A stretch of 64,000 nt of DNA from Glycomyces sp. NRRL B-16210 (GTDB lineage Bacteria > Actinomycetota > Actinomycetes > Mycobacteriales > Micromonosporaceae): positions 372,001 through 436,000 of the forward strand of contig NZ_JOGR01000003.1 of assembly GCF_000719515.1 (NCBI RefSeq), in the 5' to 3' direction. Numbering within the stretch: position 1 is the stretch's first letter; each line of letters starts with the position of its first letter. Positions 35,737 through 44,561 of the stretch are shown here, piece by piece. A program made the position numbers and the translations under genes. The notes beneath the pieces are model-generated. The model was not told where the DNA came from, did no database searches, and worked only from the letters and a program-made list of their open reading frames with translations.

Positions 35737-37473
35737 TCACACGGTCTGGGCAATGAAGGCCGTAATCTCCTCCATCAGCGCCGCGTAGCTCTTCCCGTAG
35801 ACGGCCTCGGCCGCATCGGACGCCCGCGTGCCCTCGCGCGCGGTCGATCCGAAGAACTCGGCGAACTCGTCGACCCCGTAGGTGTCGATGACGTAGTGGA
35901 CCGCGAGGAACCCGCAGCCGTACTTGCCCGAGCCCGCGAGCGTGTCGTCGTCCTGGTCGGGCGGGAGGATGTCGCTCTCGCAGCCGCCCTTGGCCACGTA
36001 GTCGCGCACGTCCCACATCCGGTCGTAGTCGGCGAGGTCCTTGTCGCCGTGGTCGATGTACTCGGCGATCCCCTCGACCATCCACCAGGTGTCGTCGGCG
36101 TAGCGCTCCGACGGCGCGGCCCACAGCGTCACCGCGTGCCCCAGCTCGTGCCGGATCACGCTCGTGAGGCCCGCGCCCCAGCCGGTCCGGTCCACGCCCA
36201 TGACCGTGGCGTACGTCGAGGGCTGGCGCGAACCGTCCACCGTGCCCGACAGCGGCAGGGCGAACCCGAGCACGTCCTCGGAGTCCCACATCCCGCCGAA
36301 CCAGGTGTCGAACTCCTCGTCGCTGGCGATGTAGATGACGTACCGGTCCGGCCGCTCCCAGTAGGCCCACTCGTCCGCGTTCACCGCGGCGGCCTCCGAG
36401 ATCGCCAGCGCCTCGTCCAAGCGGTCGGCCATCGAGACCGGCACGGCCGTGACGGTGCGGTCGCCGACGGCCGCGACCAGGTCGGTGACCTCCCACGGGT
36501 GCGGGCCCTCGCCGAACTCGGAGTCGGACACCTCGATCATGACCATGCCGTTGTCGCCGGCGCGCCAACGCGTGTCGAAGACGATGTCGGCGGCCTTGCA
36601 GACGTCGGCCGGCTCCACGAAGCAGTAGGAGACGGCGACGGCGACGTCGTACAGCGGGACCGCGCCCGAGGCGTCCTCCAGCGGGCCCGAGGCGATCTTG
36701 TAGTCGAAGCGGGAGACCTGCATGGACGTGAGCGACTCGTACCGGCGGGTCATCTGGTCGTGCAAGGTCGGGTCGAAGGCGGCGAGCCAGCCTTCGAGGC
36801 TGCCGTTGAGCAGCGACTCGGCCTGGGCGTCGAGGACGAGCTGGGCCTGGTCCTTGAGGTAGGCGAGGATCTCCGACTGGTCGGCGTCCGGGCCGGGGCT
36901 GGGGACGGTGCCCTCGCCGGGCTGGACGGCGAGGCCTTCGAGGTCGCCGGTGTCGGCGGACAGGGGGCCGGGGCGCCAGCCGTTGGCGAGCGCGCCGCCG
37001 AAGACGGAGGCGCCGACCAGGAGGATGACGACCAGGACCGTGCCGATGCGCGAGCGCTTGGGCTCGGGCCGCGGCGCGTAGATCGGGGCGGGGCCGCCGG
37101 GCCAGGGGGGCATGGCGCTGAGCGGGATCGGGCCGGGCGGGACGGTTCCGTGAGGGACCCCGGGCGGCATCGCGGCGGGGTGGCCGGGCCCGTGAGGGGC
37201 GCCGGGGGGCATGGAGCCGGGCGGGGCCATGTCGACCGGCATCGCCGAGGGCGGGGCGGTCGGCTCGGGGAGCGGCGGGGCCGCGGACGCGTACGGGAGG
37301 GCCCCGTCGCCGGCCTGCGGCAGCACCGGTCCCGGGGAGGCGCCGTGGGGGGTGTCGGAGGCGGGGCGCTGGCCGGGCACGTGAGGAGCCGGACCGAGCG
37401 GTCCGGGCCCGGATTCGCCGGGGCGGCCGTGCTCGGGAGTGTCCGGGGTGAAGTCCTCGGGGGCTTGAGTCAC
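35737..37473 (-). CDS. membrane-anchored HELGH (gluzincin-type) metallopeptidase-like protein
   Basis: 578 residues. Residues 1-135 are a Pro/Gly/Met-rich disordered cytoplasmic head. A single membrane segment follows at about 141-163 (VLVVILLVGASVFGGALAN). The rest should be outside the cell. The zinc motif is RHELGH with His442 and His446, and WWMVEGIAEYIDH about 25 residues later supplies the third ligand Glu, the gluzincin pattern seen in peptidase MA-like domains. Four cysteines in the outer part may form disulfides. The middle region (about 195-310) looks like a NTF2/SnoaL-like stalk. GTG at 37473 has GCGAGC before it. The substrate is unknown and no partner genes are evident. Confidence 0.8.
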   Translation of the reverse strand: MTQAPEDFTPDTPEHGRPGESGPGPLGPAPHVPGQRPASDTPHGASPGPVLPQAGDGALPYASAAPPLPEPTAPPSAMPVDMAPPGSMPPGAPHGPGHPAAMPPGVPHGTVPPGPIPLSAMPPWPGGPAPIYAPRPEPKRSRIGTVLVVILLVGASVFGGALANGWRPGPLSADTGDLEGLAVQPGEGTVPSPGPDADQSEILAYLKDQAQLVLDAQAESLLNGSLEGWLAAFDPTLHDQMTRRYESLTSMQVSRFDYKIASGPLEDASGAVPLYDVAVAVSYCFVEPADVCKAADIVFDTRWRAGDNGMVMIEVSDSEFGEGPHPWEVTDLVAAVGDRTVTAVPVSMADRLDEALAISEAAAVNADEWAYWERPDRYVIYIASDEEFDTWFGGMWDSEDVLGFALPLSGTVDGSRQPSTYATVMGVDRTGWGAGLTSVIRHELGHAVTLWAAPSERYADDTWWMVEGIAEYIDHGDKDLADYDRMWDVRDYVAKGGCESDILPPDQDDDTLAGSGKYGCGFLAVHYVIDTYGVDEFAEFFGSTAREGTRASDAAEAVYGKSYAALMEEITAFIAQTV

Positions 37474-37566
37474 GCTCGCAACTGTAGTCGCCGATCGCTA
37501 CCTGCGCGAGACGCGAGCGGTGCTTGTGCGCTGGAGGTCCGCCCCCGCGAGAGGGGGCTCACGGAA

Positions 37567-37591
37567 ACGGCCGCGGGGAGCCCGCGGCCGT
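37567..37591 (-). terminator. terminator hairpin of the proline dehydrogenase gene
   Basis: Perfect 11-bp arms (ACGGCCGCGGG / CCCGCGGCCGT), 3-nt loop, 9 nt past the stop on the minus strand. Confidence 0.8.
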
Positions 37592-37600
37592 CTCACAGCG

Positions 37601-38521
37601 CTAGGACTTGGTCCACAGGGAGCGGGCGAAGACGGCGAGGTTCGCGGGGCGCTCGGCCATGCGGCGCATGAGGTAGCCGTACCACTGGTCGCCGTAGGGC
37701 ACGTAGACGCGGACGCGGTAGCCCTCGCCGGCGAGGCGGAGCTGCTCGGCGGGGCGGATGCCGTAGAGCATCTGGAACTCGAAGGAGTCCTTGTCGCGGT
37801 CGTACCAGCGGGCGCGGTCGATGCCGATCTCGATGAGGCGCGGGTCGTGCGTGGCGAGCATCGGGTAGCCCTCGCCGGCCATGAGGGCGTTGATGCAGCG
37901 CACGTAGGAGCGGTCGACGTCGAGGCTGCGCTGGTAGGCGACGGTCTCGGGCTCCTTGTAGGCACCCTTGCACAGGCGGATGCGCGATTTGGGGACGGCC
38001 TGGGACTTGCAGTCGTCCTCGGTGCGGCGCAGGTAGGCCTGGAGGACCGCGCCGGTGTCGTCGAACTCCTCGCGCAGGCGCTGGACGATCTCCAGGGTCG
38101 AGTCGGTGACCGTGTGGTCCTCCATGTCGACGGTGACCGTGGTCCCGGCGTCGGCGGCGGCCTCGCAGATGTCGCGGGCGCGGTCGTAGGCGAGTTCGGC
38201 GTCGATGCGCTGGCCGAGGGCCGAGAGCTTGACGCTGATCTCGGCGGAGGCGGCGAGGCCGGCCTCGTCCAGCGCGGCGAGGAGGCGCCGGTACTCGTCG
38301 CGGGTGGCGTCGGCCTGCTCGACGACGACCGTGTCCTCCCCGAGGTAGTCGAGGCTGGCGAGCAGTCCGTCGGCGGCCAGGGCCCGGGTCGTGGCGACCG
38401 CTTCGGCGGTGGTCTCGCCGGCGACGTAGCGGCGGACGAGCGAGCGGGAGACCGGAGCGGTGCCGACCAGGCGCTCGATCTTCGATGACCGTGCGGCGGC
38501 GAGAATGACAGAACGCAGCAT
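37601..38521 (-). CDS. proline dehydrogenase (FAD-dependent, monofunctional)
   Basis: 306 residues, the usual size of the monofunctional actinobacterial enzyme. It oxidises proline to pyrroline-5-carboxylate using FAD and passes electrons to the quinone pool. Landmarks of the beta/alpha barrel are EISVKLSALGQ, TVDMEDHTVTDST, QAYLRRTEDDCK, RLCKGAYKEPETVAY, LATHDPRLIEIG, FEFQMLYGIRP, and RVRVYVPYGDQWYGYLMRRM. The two Arg of the last motif bind the proline carboxylate. The partner P5C dehydrogenase is not in the window. A hairpin follows the stop. Confidence 0.93.
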   Translation of the reverse strand: MLRSVILAAARSSKIERLVGTAPVSRSLVRRYVAGETTAEAVATTRALAADGLLASLDYLGEDTVVVEQADATRDEYRRLLAALDEAGLAASAEISVKLSALGQRIDAELAYDRARDICEAAADAGTTVTVDMEDHTVTDSTLEIVQRLREEFDDTGAVLQAYLRRTEDDCKSQAVPKSRIRLCKGAYKEPETVAYQRSLDVDRSYVRCINALMAGEGYPMLATHDPRLIEIGIDRARWYDRDKDSFEFQMLYGIRPAEQLRLAGEGYRVRVYVPYGDQWYGYLMRRMAERPANLAVFARSLWTKS

Positions 38522-38665
38522 GGTTGCAGCGTAGCCGCCCGCTTCCGGCGATCAGGTCACGGTGGGATAACAGATGGCATGAGGCATTCGAAACCAAGCC
38601 CGATTCACCGAGCAATGCTCGCCTTCCAAGGCGGCGGCGGGATCGGACTCGGTGATGCGGCGGGT

Positions 38666-39196
38666 TCAGGCGGGCAGGCGGCGGGTCACCTCGAGGTCGG
38701 GGCGGCGGCGGGCGAGCGTCCATCCGAAGGGGACGGCCGCGTCGTCGACGATGACGACCCGCTCGGCGCGGTCGAGCCCGAGGTCGCCGACGCGGCGCAG
38801 GGCGAGGCGGCGCAGCGCCCGGCCGCGGAAGACCCGGTAGACGGGCCAGAACAGGCGCCTGCGGCAGAGGCGGGCGGCCTTGGCGTGCGCGGAGGCGGCC
38901 TTGCCGAGGGCCTTGCCCGGCGCGCCCGGGAGGCGCGCTCCCGCGCGGCGCAGGAGCGCTCCGGGGCCGCGTTCGAGCGCGAGACTCAGCCGCACGAAGG
39001 GACGGCGGTTCTCGCCGGGGCCGATCGACACGGACCGGGCGGCGGGGTGGAGCGCCTCGGCGCGCGTCCAAGCCTGGCCGCCTTCGGCGGTGAGGACGGT
39101 GACGGCCACGCCTTCGGCGGCGGCGGACTCGATGAAGCGGTTGACGCGCCCGACCGGGCCGCCGGAGAAGACGACCACGACGACACTGCGGCTCAT
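38666..39196 (-). CDS. short Rossmann-type protein of the glycosyltransferase operon, unknown function
   Basis: 176 residues. It starts SRSVVVVVFSGGP, a Rossmann beta-strand and glycine loop as in the N-terminal half of GT-B glycosyltransferases, but there is no nucleotide-sugar-binding C-terminal half. The middle is very rich in Ala/Arg/Leu (about residues 75-130) and could lie on a membrane surface. It overlaps the preceding GT4 gene by 4 nt (ATGA), and is the last gene of the five-gene-plus operon starting at 43757. It could be a truncated transferase or an accessory subunit; no catalytic motif is seen. Confidence 0.65.
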   Translation of the reverse strand: MSRSVVVVVFSGGPVGRVNRFIESAAAEGVAVTVLTAEGGQAWTRAEALHPAARSVSIGPGENRRPFVRLSLALERGPGALLRRAGARLPGAPGKALGKAASAHAKAARLCRRRLFWPVYRVFRGRALRRLALRRVGDLGLDRAERVVIVDDAAVPFGWTLARRRPDLEVTRRLPA

Positions 39197-40515
39197 CGGC
39201 GGCCCCCGGCGATCGCGCGGGCGCGCTCCAAAAGCGGGGCCAGGGCCTTGTCGCGGGTGAAGGCCGCGCCGTACTCGCGTGCGGCCCCGCGGATCCGGGG
39301 GTCGGCGCGCACGGCCGCGTCGCCGGCCTCGGCCATGGCGCGGGCGAGGTGGTCGGCGTCGAGGCTCTCGGGGCGAAACCACAGCGGATAGCGGCGGAGC
39401 ATCGCCTCGGCGGCGCTGCCGGGTTCGTGCACCGAGACGATGGGCTTGCCGACGGCCATGTACTCGAAGATCTTCCCCGAGGTGACGTATTTGGAGCCGC
39501 CGGCGAGGAAGACCAGGACGTCGCTGTCGGCGTACACGCCGCCGAGGGCGGTCTTGGAGACCGGGCCGCGGTAGCGCACGTCGCCCTCGCCGCCCAGTTC
39601 GAGGCCGAGGTCGGCGCGGAGCTTCTCGGGGCTGTGCGCGAAGAAGCCGAGGTGCCCGTACAGGTCCAAGGTCGCGCCCGCGTGGTCGCCGCGGCCGGTC
39701 ATGGCGCGGAAGCCGTCGATCATCTCGCGCACCGGCTGGTTCGCGGTGAGGGTGCCGACGTAGGCGTAGGAGAGGGGGCCGCCGGGGGCGCCGTCGGTGG
39801 CCGCGGGGTCGAGGACGTCGGAGTCCCAGCCGTTGGGGACCACCATCATGCGGTCGGCGGTGCCCGGGTAGCGGCCGGCGTGCCAGTCGCGGAGGGCGTC
39901 GTTGACGAACACGGCGGCGCTCGCGCGGGCCATGACGCGCCGCTCCCACTTCCAGGCCGGGTGCCCGGGCGGGAAGGCCTCGGCGTTGGCGAACAGGTCG
40001 AGCGTCCAGGAGTCGCGGTAGTCCACGACGTACGGCACGCCGGTGATGCGGGAGAGGGCCCAGGCCGCGGCGAAGGAGGCGAACGGGTTGCCGGTGGCGA
40101 GCACGAGGTCGAAGGGCCGGCGGCGGTGGAGGCCGCGGGCCTCGATGACGCTGCGGCGCGCCCACGAGTGGTACTGCTCGGGGAAGATCCGCCGCTGCTT
40201 CCACTCGTGGAGGCGCCGGGCCGCGCGGGGGGCGTTGCCGCGGAAGCGCCCGTAGCGGGCGAGGTCGGTCTCCCAGGGGAAGAAGTCCATGTCGGGGGCG
40301 AGCTGGGTGATCTCGGGGCGGACGGCGTCGGCGAGGGCCTCGTCGGTGGAGCCGGTGACCTCGCGGTAGAAGCGGTCGGGGGCTCGCATGACGGTGACGT
40401 CCCAGCCGTCCTCGGCGAAGTGCTCGGCCGTGGCGCGGGCCCGGTAGACGCCGGAGGCGCGCGAGGGCGGGAAGTAGAACGCGAGGTAGAGCAGGCGGGG
40501 GCGGTCAGCGGGCAT
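39193..40515 (-). CDS. GT4-family glycosyltransferase
   Basis: 440 residues of GT-B fold. The N-terminal acceptor domain begins YLAFYFPPSRASGVYRA. The C-terminal donor domain has LSYAYVGTLTANQPVREMI, DLYGHLGFF, SDVLVFLAGGSKYVTSGKIFEYMA and the retaining-enzyme glutamates near KIFEYMAVGKPIV. It should move a sugar from a nucleotide donor to the growing glycan at the cytoplasmic face. Overlaps of 11 nt upstream and 4 nt downstream show tight coupling. The donor sugar cannot be told. Confidence 0.88.
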   Translation of the reverse strand: MPADRPRLLYLAFYFPPSRASGVYRARATAEHFAEDGWDVTVMRAPDRFYREVTGSTDEALADAVRPEITQLAPDMDFFPWETDLARYGRFRGNAPRAARRLHEWKQRRIFPEQYHSWARRSVIEARGLHRRRPFDLVLATGNPFASFAAAWALSRITGVPYVVDYRDSWTLDLFANAEAFPPGHPAWKWERRVMARASAAVFVNDALRDWHAGRYPGTADRMMVVPNGWDSDVLDPAATDGAPGGPLSYAYVGTLTANQPVREMIDGFRAMTGRGDHAGATLDLYGHLGFFAHSPEKLRADLGLELGGEGDVRYRGPVSKTALGGVYADSDVLVFLAGGSKYVTSGKIFEYMAVGKPIVSVHEPGSAAEAMLRRYPLWFRPESLDADHLARAMAEAGDAAVRADPRIRGAAREYGAAFTRDKALAPLLERARAIAGGRR

Positions 40516-41044
40516 CGCGGGCCTCGGCGAAGTCCTCGTAGGTGTAGGTGGTGCGCAGTTCCGGGCGCCGGTCCAGGAGCGCGGGCAGGTCGTCGGCGAG
40601 CAGGTCGATCGCGCCCGGCTCGCTCAGGACGAGCCAGTCGTAGCGGTGCTCCTCGATCAGGGCCAGGACCGCGGCGCGGCGGTAGGCGAAGTGGACCTCG
40701 GCGGTGCGGCGCTTGCGGCGGCGGTCGAGCGGGCCGGTGACCCGGCGGTTCCACGCTCGCAGCGCCCCGGCGGCGGGCCCGGCGAGCGGACCGCGACCGA
40801 GGCGGCGCAGGAGGCCGCGCGGGAGCCGGTACAGCAGGGCGGTCGCGAGCGCCGACTCCGGGGCGCGGCGGCCGGCGGGGTGGAGCCAGTGGGCGGTGAC
40901 GCGGGCGTCGAGCGGGTGCTCGTCCCAGTGGGGCCTGCGGGCGGCGGCGAGGTGGACCTCGTGGCCGTCCGCGGCGGCCCGGCGGGTCTCGGACTCGATC
41001 GCGCGGTAGCGCTTGGCGACGGGCGCGGCGTAGAGGATCTTCAC
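40505..41044 (-). CDS. short GT-like (N-terminal half) protein, unknown function
   Basis: 179 residues from GTG at 41044. It begins KILYAAPVAKRYRAIESETR, as in the acceptor half of GT4 enzymes, and contains a YDWLVLSEPGAIDLLADDLP strand-helix unit, but no C-terminal donor domain. It overlaps the upstream GT4 gene by 4 nt and the downstream one by 11 nt. It may pair with the full-length GT4 next to it, or be a remnant. No frameshift joins it to its neighbour, so it appears to be a separate, intact gene. Confidence 0.65.
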   Translation of the reverse strand: MKILYAAPVAKRYRAIESETRRAAADGHEVHLAAARRPHWDEHPLDARVTAHWLHPAGRRAPESALATALLYRLPRGLLRRLGRGPLAGPAAGALRAWNRRVTGPLDRRRKRRTAEVHFAYRRAAVLALIEEHRYDWLVLSEPGAIDLLADDLPALLDRRPELRTTYTYEDFAEARDAR

Positions 41045-42252
41045 GGCCGCACCGCCTCGGGCGCGGGGGCGTCCCAGGCCGCGAAGTGCTGGCGCGCGAC
41101 CGCCTCGTGGCCGTAGCGGGCCGCGAGGCGGGTGCGGGCGCGGGCGAGGTCGAGCCCGGAAGGAAAGCGCCCGCGCAGGTCGGCGTAGCCCTCGGCGAGG
41201 ACCGCCGGGTCGTCGTCGACCTCGATGAACGCCCCGCAGGCGGCCTCAATCCCTTCGAGGGCGTGCTCGGGGCCGCCGCTGCGGGTGACCAGGACCGGGA
41301 GCCCGGCGGCGACGGCCTCCACGACGACCATGCCGAAGGTCTCGTGGCGGCTGGTGTGGACGAGCAGGTCGTGGTCGGCCATGATCGCGGCGACCGCGTC
41401 GGGTTCGACCGCGCCGCGGAAGTCCACCGCGGCGGCGACGCCGAGTTCGGCCGCGAGGGCTTCGAGGGCCGGGCGCTCCTTGCCGTCGCCGACGAGCGTG
41501 AGCGTCAGGTCGGGGTCCTCGTTGCGGCACAGGGCGAAGCCGCGCAGGAGGTGGTCGATGCGCTTGCGTTCGGTGAGCGTGGCGACCGAGAGCCAGCGGC
41601 GCAGGTCCCGCGGGACCCCGGCGGGGCTGGCGCGGAAGTCGACGGGGTTCGCGATGAATCGGATCTTCTCGGCGTGGTGGGGGAAGGCGGCGGCGACGAG
41701 GTCGCGGAGGGGCTCGCCGACCACGAAGTAGCCGTCGAGGCGGTCGAGGACCGCGTCGTAGCGGTCGCGGGCGCGCGGCTGCGCGAGGACCTCGGCGAGG
41801 AACGAGGCGTGCTCGGTCGCGTAGACCCTCGCGCCGGGCGCGGCGTGTTCGAGGGCGGCCCAGCCGGCGGTGAAGGGCACGTGGGCGTGCACGATCGGCG
41901 CCTCGATCCGCTCGCCGCCGAGTGCGACGGCGAGCCATTCGGCGAAGGCGTCGGACTTGGCGCGCCAGTCCTCGGTGGGCGGGGCGAGGACCGGGATGCG
42001 GTGGAGCGCCGCCCCGGCGACGGTCGCCGATGCCGGCACCGAGCGGGGCAGGAGCCGCCGCTGGGCGCGCCAGATGCGCCGGCGGCGCTCTGCCGGGCGC
42101 AGCACGGTCCAGATGTTCAGGTGGTAGACGTCCAGGCGGTCGCAGCCGGGGGCGACCGCCTCGACCATGGCGCGCACGAAGGAGCCGCCGAAGGGCACCT
42201 GCGGTTCGGGGTACCAGGGGGTGACGACGGCGACGCGGCGGCCCGGGCTCAC
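41041..42252 (-). CDS. GT4-family glycosyltransferase
   Basis: 403 residues from GTG at 42252. GT-B fold: VAVVTPWYPEPQVPFGGSFV at the N-terminus, HAHVPFTAGWAAL, then a donor domain with LSVATLTERKRIDHLLRGF, LTLVGDGKERPALEALAAE, and HTSRHETFGMVVVEAVAAG, which includes the E(x7)E retaining motif (ETFGMVVVE). It is a typical glycan-assembly transferase. GTGA overlaps at both ends place it in the middle of a coupled operon. Confidence 0.9.
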   Translation of the reverse strand: MSPGRRVAVVTPWYPEPQVPFGGSFVRAMVEAVAPGCDRLDVYHLNIWTVLRPAERRRRIWRAQRRLLPRSVPASATVAGAALHRIPVLAPPTEDWRAKSDAFAEWLAVALGGERIEAPIVHAHVPFTAGWAALEHAAPGARVYATEHASFLAEVLAQPRARDRYDAVLDRLDGYFVVGEPLRDLVAAAFPHHAEKIRFIANPVDFRASPAGVPRDLRRWLSVATLTERKRIDHLLRGFALCRNEDPDLTLTLVGDGKERPALEALAAELGVAAAVDFRGAVEPDAVAAIMADHDLLVHTSRHETFGMVVVEAVAAGLPVLVTRSGGPEHALEGIEAACGAFIEVDDDPAVLAEGYADLRGRFPSGLDLARARTRLAARYGHEAVARQHFAAWDAPAPEAVRP

Positions 42253-43757
42253 GCGGCGTCCCGGTGCCTCGGGGCGCCGACGAGTCCCTCGTAGACCTCG
42301 GTGAGGCGCCGGGCCTGGCTCGGCCAGGTCCAGTCCGCGAGGGGCACACGGTCCTCGTAGGCCGCCCTGTAGCGGGCCGGATCGGCGAGGACGCGCTCGA
42401 CCGCGGCGGTGAAGCCGTCGAGGTCCTCGGCTTCGAACACCTCGCCTTGGCCGGTGCGGCGCACCAGGTCCGACATGGTCTCGACGTCGCTGACGACGAT
42501 CGGCAGCCGCGCGTGCGAGTACTCGAAGAACTTCGTGATGAGGGAGATCTCGTGGTTGCCCCAGTGGTGGAGCGGGATGATCCCTGCGTCGGCCTCGGCG
42601 ACGAACGGGACCACCTGTCGGTGCGGCACATAGGAGAGCACGTGCACGCGCTTGTCGACGCCGAGTTCGCGGGCGCGCTCCTCCAGGCCGCGCACGTACT
42701 TCCAGTGCGGTTTGGAGACGACGAACGCGGCGTGGACCTCGGGCAGGCGCGGCAGCGCCTCGACCATGATGTGCAGGCCGCGCTGTTCGAGGGGCGCGCC
42801 GCTGTAGACGATGAGCGGCGCGGCCGCGTCGACGCCGCAGCGCTCGCGCAGGCCCGGCGCGGGGGTCTCGGCCTCGGCGGCGTCGGGGACGTTCATGACC
42901 ACCGCGGGGGTCTCGGCGAGGCCGTGGCGCTCCTTCACCAGGCGCGCCATGGTGTCCGAGACGGTGACGACCGCGTCGGCGTAGGGGGCGAACTCCCGCT
43001 CGTGGCCCGACTGGGCGGGGTGCCACCACGGGTGGCGCTTCCACGGGTGCATCCCGGGCAGGAACTCGTGGACGTCCCACACGAGCTTGACGTCGCGGCC
43101 GGACGCGGCGGCGCGGAGCTTCGCGCGGGCGCCGACGCCGAGCATCTGGAAGTCGTTGGCGTGGATGAGGTCCGGTGCGAGCTCGTCGACGACCGGGCCG
43201 AAGGCGAGTTCGAGGTCCCACAGGGCCGGGTCGAGCCGCCGCCAGGCGCGGTCGCCGAGGACGCGGAGCCAGAAGGCCTTGGCGGCCCGCTCGGGGAGCC
43301 CGGAGGCGTCGGCGCGCTTGGCGCTCAAGCGGTCGGTGGCGCGCACGCGCAGGTCGACCCAGCGGCGCGCGAGCGCGAGCGCGGCCCGGCGCGGCAGGAG
43401 TCCCGCCTCGCCGCGGCCCGCGAAGGCGCGGGCGGCCCGGGCGGTCTCCAGGTCCGCGCCGCGGGCGCGGATCTGCGTGCGCCGGTAGGACTTCAGGGGT
43501 CCGGGCGGGTACGCCAGGGGCGAGCGGAGCCAGGAGCGGCGGACCTCGTGGCGGCGGACCTCGAACACGCGCTTGGCCGGGACGAGCCGGACGTGCGCGC
43601 CGCCGAGCTCCCACTCCTCGGCGCCGCCGCGGGAGCGGCCGAGGAGGAACACCTCCCAACCGGCAGCGGCCGCCGCCTCGGCCTCCTTCTGGACACGCGA
43701 GTCGCCGACCACGCCGTTCTGCACCAGCATCACCATCCGCCGTGGTCTGGCGTTCAT
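42249..43757 (-). CDS. GT4-family glycosyltransferase, paralog of the gene at 45727
   Basis: 502 residues from ATG at 43757 (GGAGGAACG directly upstream); it is the first gene of the minus-strand transferase operon. Landmarks: LVQNGVVGDSRVQKEA, LIHANDFQMLGVGARAKLR, VWDVHEFLPGM, EREFAPYADAVVTVSD, VYSGAPLEQRGLHIMVEALP, and GIIPLHHWGNHEISLITKFF with EYSHARLPIVVSDV. Many of these are shared almost word for word with the divergent gene at 45727, so the two come from a duplication. Unusually long N-terminal domain with a charged helical insert (about 75-160). Confidence 0.88.
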   Translation of the reverse strand: MNARPRRMVMLVQNGVVGDSRVQKEAEAAAAAGWEVFLLGRSRGGAEEWELGGAHVRLVPAKRVFEVRRHEVRRSWLRSPLAYPPGPLKSYRRTQIRARGADLETARAARAFAGRGEAGLLPRRAALALARRWVDLRVRATDRLSAKRADASGLPERAAKAFWLRVLGDRAWRRLDPALWDLELAFGPVVDELAPDLIHANDFQMLGVGARAKLRAAASGRDVKLVWDVHEFLPGMHPWKRHPWWHPAQSGHEREFAPYADAVVTVSDTMARLVKERHGLAETPAVVMNVPDAAEAETPAPGLRERCGVDAAAPLIVYSGAPLEQRGLHIMVEALPRLPEVHAAFVVSKPHWKYVRGLEERARELGVDKRVHVLSYVPHRQVVPFVAEADAGIIPLHHWGNHEISLITKFFEYSHARLPIVVSDVETMSDLVRRTGQGEVFEAEDLDGFTAAVERVLADPARYRAAYEDRVPLADWTWPSQARRLTEVYEGLVGAPRHRDAA

Positions 43758-43808
43758 CGTTCCTCCGATTGTCGCGGTGGTCCACCGCCGGGGTACTTCA
43801 CGGACCAC

Positions 43809-43930
43809 ATCGTACGCAATGGTCTCGTTCAACTGGTGTTTCCCTAAATTTCGCACCGTGTGAACAGTGGATTCAGTTTTCGTTCGCTTCATATTGCCGC
43901 GTATTCACCATTCTTTCCGACTCGTATAAT
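43809..43930. promoter_or_regulatory. divergent promoter region of the two polysaccharide operons
   Basis: Plus strand: consensus TATAAT at 43925-43930, with TATTCA 17 bp upstream, 40 nt before the acetyltransferase ATG. Minus strand: TACGAT (43809-43814) about 52 nt before the GT4 start. The 213-nt intergenic stretch is strikingly AT-rich for this genome. Confidence 0.6.
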
Positions 43931-43970
43931 CGCTGGCGCACCACTCACTCGACTCACGCGAAGGCTGGGA

Positions 43971-44561
43971 ATGGGACACAGGGTCCAGGAATCCGCGCAA
44001 GTGCACGGCAGTGCCGAGATCGGCCCCGGCACCGGCGTCTGGGAGCTCGCTCAGATCCGCGAGGGCGCCCGTTTGGGCGCCGACTGCGTCGTCGGCCGCG
44101 GGGTCTACATCGGCACCGGCGTCCAGATCGGCGACAGGGTGAAGATCCAGAACTACGCGCTCGTCTACGAGCCGGCCCGGCTGGCCGACGGCGTGTTCAT
44201 CGGCCCGGCCGCGGTGCTCACCAACGACCGCAACCCGCGCGCGGTCACCCCCGAGGGCGAGCGCAAGGGCGCCGCCGACTGGGAGGCCGTCGGCGTCGAC
44301 ATCGCCGAAGGGGCCTCGATCGGGGCCCGCGCGGTCTGCGTGGCGCCCTTGCGGATCGGGCGGTGGGCCATGGTCGCGGCCGGGGCGGTCGTCACCCGCG
44401 ACGTGCCCGACCACGCGCTCGTCATGGGCGTCCCGGCGAAGCGGACCGGGTGGGTCGGGCGCTCCGGCGAGCGGCTGAAGGACCTCGGCGACGGGCGCTG
44501 GGAGTGCCCGGTCGAGGGCGCGGTCTTCATCGAGCGCGAAGGGCGACTGGAGGAGGCGTGA
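43971..44561 (+). CDS. left-handed beta-helix acetyltransferase, WbpD/WlbB-like (UDP-3-amino sugar N-acetyltransferase)
   Basis: 196 residues of hexapeptide repeats forming a left-handed beta helix (IGPGTG, LGADCVVGRG, IGTGVQIGDRV, IGPAAV, IGARAV). The C-terminal AMVAAGAVVTRDVPDHALVMGVPAK is the acetyl-CoA part typical of nucleotide-sugar acetyltransferases. With the 2-epimerase next to it and the dehydrogenase, oxidase and aminotransferase nearby, it best fits WbpD: acetylation of the 3-amine of UDP-GlcNAc3NA (2-acetamido-3-amino uronic acid). It overlaps the epimerase by GTGA. Confidence 0.85.
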   Translation: MGHRVQESAQVHGSAEIGPGTGVWELAQIREGARLGADCVVGRGVYIGTGVQIGDRVKIQNYALVYEPARLADGVFIGPAAVLTNDRNPRAVTPEGERKGAADWEAVGVDIAEGASIGARAVCVAPLRIGRWAMVAAGAVVTRDVPDHALVMGVPAKRTGWVGRSGERLKDLGDGRWECPVEGAVFIEREGRLEEA

